DNA from: Planctomyces sp. SH-PL62 | GTDB lineage: Bacteria; Planctomycetota; Planctomycetia; Planctomycetales; Planctomycetaceae | Direction of reading: 5' to 3' | Length of the DNA stretch: 64,000 nucleotides | Assembly (NCBI GenBank): GCA_945893045.1 | Contig: CAMDEA010000012.1 | Span: 1-64,000, forward strand | Part shown: positions 9,858 to 17,941 of the stretch, piece by piece | Numbering within the stretch: the first letter of the stretch is position 1 | Layout of the letters: every line of letters begins with the position of its first letter | The notes under the pieces: model-generated | The model's database searches: none | Seen by the model: the letters and a program-made list of their open reading frames with translations, nothing else | Told to the model about the DNA's origin: nothing | Made by a program: the position numbers and the translations under genes

Positions 9858-9937
9858 ATGTTTAACCGCAACGCCATCGGCGTGCGCGAGAGTCGTTTGG
9901 CCCCTTCACGCACGCCGATGGCGTTGCGGTTAAACAT
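9858..9937. repeat. palindromic element (inverted repeat)
   Basis: Arms ATGTTTAACCGCAACGCCAT and its reverse complement flank a short centre containing the diverged sequence GAGAGTCGTTTGGCCCC. It lies just after the cyclase gene stop. It could act as a transcription end or REP-like element; no T-run follows. Confidence 0.85.
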
Positions 9938-10037
9938 CCCATCCACCCCGCTCTGCAAACGTTGAAAGTCTTGTTTTTGCGAGAAGGTTTTGAATGTGTG
10001 CTGCGTCTTTTGCCTGTACTCCGAAGGAGTTGCGTCT

Positions 10038-10215
10038 CATAGCCCAGGGTTGCCGCGCTTCGCGGCTACCCTGGGTGACGGGAGTCAAAATGAGTTCTAC
10101 CCCGAATGGGGTTGCGTCATTCATTGTTCGACAATGACACAACCCCATTCGGGGTAGATTGTGATGTCATGACTCAAACCCAGGGTAGCCGCGAAGCGCG
10201 GCAACCCTGGGCTAT
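10038..10215. repeat. nested composite palindrome
   Basis: The outer arms CATAGCCCAGGGTTGCCGCG and the reverse complement at 10196-10215 enclose inner arms TACCCCGAATGGGGTTG (about 10099-10115) and CAACCCCATTCGGGGTA (about 10141-10157). Each outer arm is itself a hairpin (CCCAGGGT...ACCCTGGG). The structure looks like one palindromic element inserted inside another. Confidence 0.88.
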
Positions 10216-10294
10216 GTGACTCAATCCCTTCGGGATAAAGGCCCGTCGCAAACTTCGTTGCAGACGTTTGGTTGCGGCTCTGCCGCGCCAGGAG

Positions 10295-10894
10295 CTACGT
10301 GTTGACCGGCACCCGCGTTGCCAAGTGCTCGACCAGCTTGGTGCATTCCTCGGCGAGCACGGCCAATCGCACATCCTCTTGAAACGCGGCGGCGATCATC
10401 TCGCGGTGATACCAAAGGATGCGGTCGGGCGGCGCGTTGAAGCGCGACCACAGGCCGGGATCAGTTTCGAGATCGAAGACCATCGTGCCGAGGTTGTGCA
10501 GCTTGTCAGCCAATGTAATCGCGCGGGCTTCCCACGAGGCGGCGGCGATGTGCTTGAGATGTTCGGTCTTGCGATCTTGCCACGAACGCTTCTGACCGGA
10601 CTCGTCCCGTTTGGTCTCGGTCAACGCGGCGACAAACTCGATGACCTGCGGCGGGAAGTCAGCCGCCAGGGCCGCGAGCGAACAGTCCGTGTCTTCGACA
10701 ACATCGTGCAGCAACGCGGCAGCCAGAATTTCATCGTCGGTGATGCCGGATTTCGTAAGCAACATCGCCACGCTGGCCGGATGCGTGAGGTACGGCAAAT
10801 CGCTCGCCTTGCGAGTTTGCTCACGATGACAGCGAGCGGCGACACGCATCGCGCGTTCGACCAGCGGGCTGAAAAGAAATTGGTCATTCGTCAT
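10295..10894 (-). CDS. HD domain metal-dependent phosphohydrolase (RelA/SpoT hydrolase-like)
   Basis: 199 residues from the ATG at 10894 (MTNDQFLFSPLVERAM). The frame extends further upstream, but that peptide is low quality. Motifs of the HD fold are YLTHPASVAMLL, ALLHDVVEDTD and ITLADKLHNL, matching the hydrolase half of RelA/SpoT and small alarmone hydrolases (Mesh1-like). No synthetase, TGS or ACT domain is present. It probably hydrolyses a nucleotide such as (p)ppGpp; the substrate is inferred. It is transcribed alone and faces a large composite palindrome at its 3' end. Confidence 0.85.
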   Translation of the reverse strand: MTNDQFLFSPLVERAMRVAARCHREQTRKASDLPYLTHPASVAMLLTKSGITDDEILAAALLHDVVEDTDCSLAALAADFPPQVIEFVAALTETKRDESGQKRSWQDRKTEHLKHIAAASWEARAITLADKLHNLGTMVFDLETDPGLWSRFNAPPDRILWYHREMIAAAFQEDVRLAVLAEECTKLVEHLATRVPVNT

Positions 10895-11096
10895 TCGGTG
10901 GCTCCCAGTTGCTCTGGCCTTGATCCGTGTGCCAGGTTCAATCCGTGTGCGAAGTGCGTTCGCGAAGTTTGAACACACTTCGCACACGGATCGGAATTCA
11001 CACACGGATGAAGACAGTCTGAATCGGCCGCGGGCGATCGGCCACTTTCGATTTGTGGCAATCGCCGATCATCAAAGGCGGATTCCTTTGATCCTG

Positions 11097-13088
11097 CTAC
11101 TCGGACACGTCGTCGCGCCGGAATTCGTTGAAGTGGATGTATTCCCAATGCCGCATCAGCGGCGCGGTGGTGATCAATTTCGAGTACGGCCCGATCGCTT
11201 CGACCCGGCCCTTGTGCAGGAAGACGACTTGATCGGCTTTGCGCACCGTCGAAAGCCGGGTCGGCAGAAAGATCAGCGTGCGGTCCTTCGCGAGCCGGGC
11301 GTACGTGTCGTCGAGCAGCGACTTCGTATTCTCATCGAGCCGCTCGGCAGGCTCTTCGATCATCATCAGCGCCGGATCGCGAACCAGCGCACGAGCCAAG
11401 CCCAGCAAAAATGTCTGGCCGGGATCGAGTGCTTGGACATGCTCGCCCAAGATGGTCTCGTAACCTTGCGGCAGCTTGGCAATGAACTGGTGCGCGTGGA
11501 CTTGCTTGGCCGCTTCGGTGATGTGTTGCAGGGCAAAGCGCGGATCGCCGCAACGGATATTCTCCGCGACAGTGCCGGTGAAGAAGGGGTCCGTGCCGCC
11601 GACAAAGATGGCCTCGGCCCGCAGCGATTCGAGCGTCACGAACGCCAAGTCCTCACCGTCGATCAGCACGCGGCCCGATTGCGGTTCGATGAACCGCGGC
11701 AGCAGGTACGTCAACGCGCGGGCTTCGAGTGGGTCCAGCGAGACCACCGCAATCATCGTCCTGGCCGGAATCTTCAGGTCCAGGCGATCGAGCAACAGTT
11801 GTTTGCCGGGCAGCCGGTACGTGACCGACTCGAATTGAATCTGCTTCGCGAGCGGTTGCAGAAACTTCGCGCCCACCGCCTGGCCGACTTCAGGGATCCG
11901 CGCCTGATACCTCAAGATGTTGTCGGCCCACTGCCCGGCCGTTTCCTCGATCTGCGGCAGTTCCCAGAGTTCGTTGAGCGGGCGGTACGCCAATCGGAAT
12001 ACCGAGACGAAAATCAGCACGGCTGAGACCGGCAAGTACGCGGACTCGGCCGGATCGCTCAGGGATTTGGTGGCGATCAGGAACAACACCAGCGTCAGCG
12101 TAATGAGCATCAACAACCAACACAGCCAGCGTGACAACTTCTCGTCTTCTTTCAGCGTCGCAATCTTGTCGAGGAAGCGTTGCAGGTGCTGACTGAAACG
12201 TTCGTGCTCGAAGTTCTCCATTCCGAATCCGCGCACCGGCCGAGTCTTTCGCAACCCTTCCGCCAGCAGACGCAGGTCATCGCCGACACGATCCTCCTGA
12301 AGACGGCGCGATTGCTCGAAACGGCGGCGCTCCTTACGCACGAGATACCAGCACGCCAACAGCGGCACGATGCACTGCAACGCCAGCATCCAGTGCATCA
12401 TCACCACCAGAAACAACAATCCCGCCAGCGTCACAGGCCAGCGCACGACACGCTCGAACCACGTTTGAATCCCTTCGCGGACTCGTTCAACATCGCCGGT
12501 AAACATCAGAAAGGCGACTTCGCCGGCATCGTCTTCCAGGTCGCTCGGTCCCAGCCGCAGCGTCTGGCGATGCAGCGATTGACGCAATCGCGTCGCGATC
12601 TCTTGGGACGTCCGGAAGGCCAGCGCCCGGATTTGCAACGCCGATAGACTCGCGATCAACGCCAGCCCGATGTTCGTCGCCAACAACGCCAGCAGAGCTG
12701 AACTGTTCGACCGCAGCGCAAAGAACCTGCGAACGCACCAACCGACAAACGGCCCCCACGACTCGCGCCGAGCTTCCCAAGCGGTGGCTCGCAATCCTTG
12801 GTCAAAGCGACGATGTCCGGTCGGCAGGTTCTCTTCGGCCGGCCCGTGAGCCTTCAAGCGTTGGCCAACTGGCAACGATCCGGTCACTCGCTCGTAGCCC
12901 GCGACATCGACTGCGGTCGGCAGCAGCACGTCGCCGCGCGTAATCAACAAATCCACCAGCAAGTAGATGCCAAAGAGTAATCCACACAACGACGCGGCCG
13001 ACACCGCCGACAACAACCACGCCCAGCGGGCTGCGCCACGCGACAAATCTTTCGGCGGAAACACGCGCCGGAACGGAGTCTCCATCAT
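11097..13088 (-). CDS. ABC exporter-type protein with degenerate nucleotide-binding domain
   Basis: About 663 residues from the ATG pair at 13088/13085, preceded by AGGGGATCC; upstream frame sequence overlaps the permease gene and looks non-coding. The N-terminal half has membrane segments of an ABC exporter (for example WLLSAVSAASLCGLLFGIYL and the region around 150-330). The C-terminal half aligns with an ABC ATPase, but the key motifs are broken: Walker A is SLDPLEARAL with no GKS/T, the signature is ALDPGQTFLL instead of LSGGQ, Walker B ends MMIEEP instead of DE, and the H-loop reads FLPTRLSTVRKADQ with the His gone. The fold seems kept but ATP hydrolysis is unlikely. The permease gene lies 82 bases upstream on the same strand, suggesting an operon. 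Confidence 0.85.
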   Translation of the reverse strand: MMETPFRRVFPPKDLSRGAARWAWLLSAVSAASLCGLLFGIYLLVDLLITRGDVLLPTAVDVAGYERVTGSLPVGQRLKAHGPAEENLPTGHRRFDQGLRATAWEARRESWGPFVGWCVRRFFALRSNSSALLALLATNIGLALIASLSALQIRALAFRTSQEIATRLRQSLHRQTLRLGPSDLEDDAGEVAFLMFTGDVERVREGIQTWFERVVRWPVTLAGLLFLVVMMHWMLALQCIVPLLACWYLVRKERRRFEQSRRLQEDRVGDDLRLLAEGLRKTRPVRGFGMENFEHERFSQHLQRFLDKIATLKEDEKLSRWLCWLLMLITLTLVLFLIATKSLSDPAESAYLPVSAVLIFVSVFRLAYRPLNELWELPQIEETAGQWADNILRYQARIPEVGQAVGAKFLQPLAKQIQFESVTYRLPGKQLLLDRLDLKIPARTMIAVVSLDPLEARALTYLLPRFIEPQSGRVLIDGEDLAFVTLESLRAEAIFVGGTDPFFTGTVAENIRCGDPRFALQHITEAAKQVHAHQFIAKLPQGYETILGEHVQALDPGQTFLLGLARALVRDPALMMIEEPAERLDENTKSLLDDTYARLAKDRTLIFLPTRLSTVRKADQVVFLHKGRVEAIGPYSKLITTAPLMRHWEYIHFNEFRRDDVSE

Positions 13089-13170
13089 GGATCCCCTGCG
13101 AATGAGCGGCCCGTGAAAGTTCAGCACGGCTCCATCCGTGCGGATCGTTGGAATCAACAATCGAGTGACA

Positions 13171-14148
13171 CTACGCCAAGTCGCGGTCTTCAAACAAGAT
13201 GAACGACAGCAGCAACATGGCTCCGATGTACGCCAGCGAGTACAGCGCGGAATATCCCAAATACACTGGCGGGACCGCGTTCCCCACCGAGACGTTCGCC
13301 GACATATTGAATGCTTCCAGTGACGGCAACAGCGTGGCAATCAGGCGGGCCATGAACGACACGAATTCCAGCTTGAGCGTTCCCGCCTGCACGAGCACCG
13401 GGGTCAGGTGACCGATGACGAAAATCGACAGGCACGTGACCATGTTGACGACCATCGGCGTACGCGTCGAAATCGCCACGCTGACCGCCGTCATCACCGC
13501 GACCTCCATCGCCATCAGCAGAACCGCGGGAACGACTTGCAGCATCTCCTTCAGCCGGTCGGCATTCAGGCCCTGGTTCTCAAACCAGGCCGGAATTTCT
13601 TTGGAACTCTCGCGAGCGTCGTAACCGACTTTGTAAAGCAGCATCACGCCGAACAGCACCACCAGCGGCACCAGCAGACACATCGTGGAATTCACGATGC
13701 CGACATACTTCCCGACAATGAACTGCCGCCGGTTGATCGGCTTCGACAACAGCGTCATTGTCGTCTTGCCTTCGATTTCGCTGGCGATGCTGGTGCTGGC
13801 CGTCCACACCGCCAGCAGCAACGCCGAAAACAGCAGCGTCATCAGCCCGCAGTCCTTGAGCATCTTGATATCGCTGCCCAACGAGAAGAACGGCAGGAAC
13901 GTGTTGATCACCAGCAGCAACGCGCCGAACGTCAGCATCAGCAGGAACACCGGCTGGCGAACAGCCTCTTTCGTGGTGGCGCGCGCGATGACTCCCGTGC
14001 GGGTCATGTAGAGGAACACAAACATGCCGGCCAGCAGCAATCCCAGGATCAGACCAATCGCACCCAATCCGATCGCGGACTTGTCGAACTCCGCTCGAAC
14101 AGGTTCCGCCGCCAGCACCGTGGAAGAAAGCCATACAAGCGACATCAT
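13171..14148 (-). CDS. ABC-2 type transporter permease
   Basis: 325 residues, mostly hydrophobic, with about six membrane segments. A first segment resembles a signal or TM helix ([16 protein letters not shown]), and the region [20 protein letters not shown] is typical of ABC-2 permeases in which a loop precedes the next helix. Start is the ATG at 14148, with GTGAGGC immediately before it. It is followed by the degenerate ABC protein on the same strand. A functional ATPase would be needed; the partial one at positions 1-567 is on the other strand and 12 kb away. The transported substrate is not indicated. Confidence 0.82.
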   Translation of the reverse strand: MMSLVWLSSTVLAAEPVRAEFDKSAIGLGAIGLILGLLLAGMFVFLYMTRTGVIARATTKEAVRQPVFLLMLTFGALLLVINTFLPFFSLGSDIKMLKDCGLMTLLFSALLLAVWTASTSIASEIEGKTTMTLLSKPINRRQFIVGKYVGIVNSTMCLLVPLVVLFGVMLLYKVGYDARESSKEIPAWFENQGLNADRLKEMLQVVPAVLLMAMEVAVMTAVSVAISTRTPMVVNMVTCLSIFVIGHLTPVLVQAGTLKLEFVSFMARLIATLLPSLEAFNMSANVSVGNAVPPVYLGYSALYSLAYIGAMLLLSFILFEDRDLA

Positions 14149-14287
14149 GCCTCACAGACTGTCAAAAACAGGAAAACACTCGAAATGACAACGACGCAGC
14201 GACCTTACGTCCGATCCGGCCCGCCGCGTTGGGCGAGAAATCTACCGAACCGTCCCGGCGAAGAAAAGCGGCGGAATTTCACCGATC

Positions 14288-14581
14288 TCACCGCCGAGTC
14301 CCGAACGTGTCAAACACCTCGTCACGTTCCACGTCGTGCATCTCTCGCTGGTGAATGTAGCCGGCAAATTCAGACTCAATGTCCGCGAGGAATTGGTCCA
14401 GCACCGGCGACGTCGCCTCGGCGACCAATTCGACGGACCCATTCGGCAGATTACGAACGAAGCCCACCACCGGATGTCGCCGTGCGATCGACACGGTCGT
14501 GTACCGGAATCCAACTCCCTGCACGCGGCCATAAAACAACACTCGCCGACGAATCGGCTCCGAAGACGTGTCCGCCATCAT
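14288..14581 (-). CDS. acylphosphatase
   Basis: 97 residues, the usual family size. It shows the acylphosphatase signature [16 protein letters not shown], where the second Arg binds the phosphate, and [18 protein letters not shown] with the catalytic Asn. The enzyme hydrolyses acyl phosphates in the cytoplasm. Its gene begins one base after the stop of the DUF4259 gene, so the two are very probably co-transcribed. The C-terminal end, with [15 protein letters not shown], is normal. Confidence 0.95.
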   Translation of the reverse strand: MMADTSSEPIRRRVLFYGRVQGVGFRYTTVSIARRHPVVGFVRNLPNGSVELVAEATSPVLDQFLADIESEFAGYIHQREMHDVERDEVFDTFGTRR

Positions 14582-14582
14582 C

Positions 14583-14945
14583 TCACTCCTCCCAACATTG
14601 CCGGGCCAGTTGCCGGAGCCGCTCGAACGTGGCGCGAATCACTTCGCACCGCTCGGCCGAACTGACTTCGCTGAGTTGCTCAAACCGCGACTCCCAATCG
14701 TCAACCGCATCCGGTTCGGGCAAGAATCCGCCCCCGATCGTTTCGTGCAAAACGCAGATGACTTCGACGTTCGGCAAAACCGCTTCGAGCAACACCGCGA
14801 ATTCGGCAGTCCACTCCCCTTTCAGTTTGATCGAGGTCACCGAATCCAGCGCCTGCTCAATTTCCTCTGCCAGCGCGCGAGCCATCTCGAACAAGTGATC
14901 GCGAGCTGCGTCGTTGTCAAAGTTCCCCGATCCCCAGGTTGCCAC
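14583..14945 (-). CDS. DUF4259-like protein
   Basis: 120 residues. I chose the GTG at 14945 because GGGAGG lies six bases upstream and the protein then starts [16 protein letters not shown], close to the typical DUF4259 N-terminus (WG-x-G-x-FDND). The remaining sequence is acidic and helical with no known catalytic motif. Function is unknown. It is the upstream partner of acylphosphatase in a two-gene unit. Confidence 0.75.
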   Translation of the reverse strand: MATWGSGNFDNDAARDHLFEMARALAEEIEQALDSVTSIKLKGEWTAEFAVLLEAVLPNVEVICVLHETIGGGFLPEPDAVDDWESRFEQLSEVSSAERCEVIRATFERLRQLARQCWEE

Positions 14946-15098
14946 GTCGTCCTCCCTGTGTTGTTTTCCTCTGATTCGGCCCATCGTGTTGTGGCGAATC
15001 CTCCCGCCGGCGCGAAGAGCGGCAGGCTAGGATCGGAGCACGCCTCCGCTACCATGTCCCGCGTCGCGCGAGTTGTCCCGCATCGGAGATCATCGTCC

Positions 15099-16427
15099 AT
15101 GAAAACGCACCACCCGCTTCGTCCGCTGTTGCTCACCACTCTCGTCGCCGCTGTGACATCGACGCTCATCATTTTGCATGTCCCCGCGCCCGCTCCCGCA
15201 AGCGTGCAGACACTGCAAGCGGCCGGAGCGTTGAAATGGTATCGCGGCAACTTGCATACGCATTCGCTGTGGAGCGACGGCGACGACTATCTCGAAGCCA
15301 TCGCGTTGTGGTATCGCGAGCATCACTACGACTTCCTGGGGTTCACGGACCACAACATTCTCGCCGACAAAGAGCGCTGGATCGACGTCGCCAAGTCGAA
15401 GGGCAAGCAACAGGCATTCGACAAGCTGAAACAAAGGTTTCCCAACGGCTGGGTCGAAGAGCGTAAGACCGACGACCAACTCGAAACGCGGCTGAAGACC
15501 TTCCGCGAAGTCGCCGACCGCTTCAACGAGCCCGGCAAGTTCCTGTTGATCCAAGGCGAAGAGGTCAGCGATGCGTTTCAAAAGTTCCCCGTCCACATGA
15601 ACGCGACCAACGTCAAAGAACTCATCGTGCCGCGTCACGGCAGCAGCGTGGCCGAGACCATTCAGAACAATACCGATGCCTTGATCGCTCAACGCGAACG
15701 GACCGGGCAGCCGATGATCATCCACCTCAACCATCCCAACTTCGGCTATGGCGTGACGGCCGAAGACCTGATGCGGATTCGGGGCGAGAATTACTTCGAG
15801 GTCTACAACGGCCATCCCGGCGTCAACAACTCCGGCAACAAGGAACACGCTTCGACCGAGCGGATTTGGGACATCATCAACACGTTTCGACTCAGCGAAC
15901 TCGGCCTCCCGCCGCTGTTCGGACTCAGCACCGACGACGGCCATGCCTATCACAAGATCCCCAGCCGAGCCTCCGAACCGGGACGTGGCTGGGTGATGGT
16001 GCTCGCCAACGCACTGACGCCGGAACGCTTGATCGACGCGATGGAAGCCGGCCGCTTCTATGCGTCCAGCGGCGTGACGCTCCACTGCGTGACCTCGTCA
16101 TCCGCCGGATTAGAGGTATTCGTCAAACCCGATCCCGATGCGACCTACTCAATCGAGTTCATCGGCACTCGTCGCGGCTTCAACGCCAAGAGCGAACCAG
16201 TCCTCGACAAGGACGGCAAAGAAGTCCGCGCCACACGCCGCTACAGCGACGACATCGGCCAAGTCCTCTGCCGCATCGACGGCCCCTCCGCCAAGTATTG
16301 TTTTCAAGGTGACGAGCTTTACGTCCGCGCCCGGATCACTTCATCACGCAAGCACCCGAACCCCTCCGAAGTCGGCGAATTCGAGCGAGCTTGGACGCAG
16401 CCCGCAATTGGACCAGCAGCCAAGTAG
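15099..16427 (+). CDS. exported PHP/CehA-McbA family metallohydrolase-like protein
   Basis: 442 residues with an N-terminal signal or anchor (PLLLTTLVAAVTSTLIIL). The mature part starts GALKWYRGNLHTHSLWSDGD, where HTH and D are PHP metal ligands. FLGFTDHN, GEEVS, MIIHLNHPN, YNGHP and FGLSTDDGH follow in the right order for CehA/McbA-type PHP phosphoesterases. The last about 110 residues form a beta-rich domain. It probably acts in the periplasm on a phosphoester or similar bond. The ATG at 15099 is chosen because the signal begins there; the longer frame upstream overlaps the DUF4259 gene on the other strand. The stop codon touches a palindromic element. Confidence 0.85.
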   Translation: MKTHHPLRPLLLTTLVAAVTSTLIILHVPAPAPASVQTLQAAGALKWYRGNLHTHSLWSDGDDYLEAIALWYREHHYDFLGFTDHNILADKERWIDVAKSKGKQQAFDKLKQRFPNGWVEERKTDDQLETRLKTFREVADRFNEPGKFLLIQGEEVSDAFQKFPVHMNATNVKELIVPRHGSSVAETIQNNTDALIAQRERTGQPMIIHLNHPNFGYGVTAEDLMRIRGENYFEVYNGHPGVNNSGNKEHASTERIWDIINTFRLSELGLPPLFGLSTDDGHAYHKIPSRASEPGRGWVMVLANALTPERLIDAMEAGRFYASSGVTLHCVTSSSAGLEVFVKPDPDATYSIEFIGTRRGFNAKSEPVLDKDGKEVRATRRYSDDIGQVLCRIDGPSAKYCFQGDELYVRARITSSRKHPNPSEVGEFERAWTQPAIGPAAK

Positions 16428-16503
16428 GTCAGCCTTTCCAGGCTGACCCATTAGCCATCGACCATATTTTGTCCCACGCTCAGTCAGCCTGGAAAGGCTG
16501 ACC
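16427..16503. repeat. palindromic element with two hairpin arms
   Basis: GGTCAGCCTTTCCAGGCTGACC at 16427-16448 is a hairpin by itself, and GTCAGCCTGGAAAGGCTGAC near 16483-16502 repeats it in inverted form. It lies between the PHP gene, whose TAG stop touches it, and the bestrophin-like gene. Confidence 0.88.
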
Positions 16504-16512
16504 GACGAGAAC

Positions 16513-17508
16513 ATGATCCAATACGACCCACATCATTGGCGCAGCCACCTGTTCGACCTTCGCGGTTCGATGGTCCGTGAGATTTTCGCTCGCGTCACTG
16601 TCTGCGTGATTTGGTCAGCACTGGTCGTGGCCTGGCATTACGGAAGTCAGCAACCACGATTCATGGTTGATCCCGACGGGCACCTACAGACGCTCCCGAG
16701 CAACCAACTCCTGGAATGGTCTCGGCAACTGCCAATCCACATCCCGTTACACGGCCACACGCTGATCGGAGTCGCGCTGGGCCTGCTGCTCGTGTTTCGT
16801 ACGAACGTCTCCTACGACCGGTTCTGGGAAGGCCGCCGACAATGGGGCAACATCGTCAACGACTCGCGGAACATCGGACGGCTGGCGACATCGCTGCTGA
16901 AACAGGATCGCGACCTGCTCGACCGGTTGTTGTTATGGACGATGGCCTGGCCGTGGTCCGTCAAACATCGACTGAGAGGCAAACAGAGCATCGACAAAAT
17001 CGCGGCCGAGCTGCCGACACCAGAGGTGCAGGAAGTCGAGCAAGCTCAGCATGTCCCACTGGCGGTCTCGCGAAAGATGACCGAGCAGATTGACGCGGCG
17101 CAGCGTCGCGGACTCATCAGCGACGTGCAGCAGTCCCTGCTCGACGGCAGCCTGCAACGATTGATCGACGCACTGGGGGCGTGCGAGCGAATTCACAACA
17201 CTCCCCTCCCCTTCGCCTACATGGTCCACTTGCGGCGGGCCTTGATCGTCTATCTCGCCACACTACCGATGGCGTTGGTGGCAGACTTTGGCTGGGCCAC
17301 GGTTCCCGCACTGCTGTTGATCGCCTACATCCTGCTGGGTGTGGAAGAGATCGGCGTGGAAATCGAAGACCCCTTCGGCAACGACGTCAACGACCTGCCG
17401 CTCAAGACGCTGTGCGAAACCATCCAGAACAACTTGCAAGCCCTGCGACCGGGACAGCGGGCGAATGCTCAAGCCCCCCAACTCGATGACTTGAAGCAGC
17501 CGGAATGA
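16513..17508 (+). CDS. bestrophin-like / UPF0187 family membrane protein
   Basis: 331 residues. The N-terminal HHWRSHLFDLRGSMV and the central LGLLLVFRTNVSYDRFWEGR followed by WGNIVNDSRNIGR are hallmark segments of bacterial bestrophin homologues (YneE type). About four membrane helices flank a cytoplasmic helical part, and the C-terminal GVEEIGVEIEDPFGNDVNDL is also conserved in the family. These proteins form pentameric ion channels; ion choice cannot be read here. It is a single gene between palindromes. Confidence 0.9.
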   Translation: MIQYDPHHWRSHLFDLRGSMVREIFARVTVCVIWSALVVAWHYGSQQPRFMVDPDGHLQTLPSNQLLEWSRQLPIHIPLHGHTLIGVALGLLLVFRTNVSYDRFWEGRRQWGNIVNDSRNIGRLATSLLKQDRDLLDRLLLWTMAWPWSVKHRLRGKQSIDKIAAELPTPEVQEVEQAQHVPLAVSRKMTEQIDAAQRRGLISDVQQSLLDGSLQRLIDALGACERIHNTPLPFAYMVHLRRALIVYLATLPMALVADFGWATVPALLLIAYILLGVEEIGVEIEDPFGNDVNDLPLKTLCETIQNNLQALRPGQRANAQAPQLDDLKQPE

Positions 17509-17646
17509 CAGATCGGCTGGGTCATCATTTTGGGTTCATCCGTTTCCGGAGCGCCTCCGCAGCGCGTTCGACATCCTCGTGGCTTGGCACCGTGATCGTG
17601 GCCGACATCCTGCGAAAACACTTCCGAAGTCTTCGGAGCCTCCCGT

Positions 17647-17835
17647 CGTAGCCACGTTCACCAGAACGTGTCGGAAAATGTAACCCGAAGCGTTAGCGAG
17701 GGAGTTTGGATTGTGATTTCTCAATGATTCCGACCCTCGCTGACGCTTCGGGTTACATGATTCCGACTTTTTCGACAGGCAGACCAGAACGTGGGCTTTT
17801 CGTGGGATTGCCCACATTCTGGCGAACGTGGCTAC
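17647..17835. repeat. family A palindrome with a family B palindrome inserted in it
   Basis: Outer arms GTAGCCACGTTCACCAGAAC (from 17648) and GTTCTGG-like CATTCTGGCGAACGTGGCTAC (to 17835) are family A. Between them, 17680-17757 carries a complete family B pair: TAACCCGAAGCGTTAGCGAG and its near complement ending GCTTCGGGTTAC. It fills most of the 430-base gap 17509-17941, in which I see no gene. Confidence 0.88.
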
Positions 17836-17941
17836 GGCTCTGATCCGGCCTCATGACCAAAGAACCGCTGAGAGTCGAAATCGCCGACGCGCCAGGATCA
17901 GTCGCGAAGTTTCAAATCGTCAGCGTGAAATAGGACGCTGA

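Noticed and set aside
10920-12026. Open frame of 368 codons on the plus strand
   Set aside because: Opposite the degenerate ABC exporter gene, whose homology covers this region; the plus-strand peptide has no motif.
13408-14898. Open frame of 496 codons on the plus strand
   Set aside because: It overlaps the ABC-2 permease and acylphosphatase genes on the other strand and its protein is Arg/His/Gln-rich without motifs, typical of a shadow frame in high-GC DNA.
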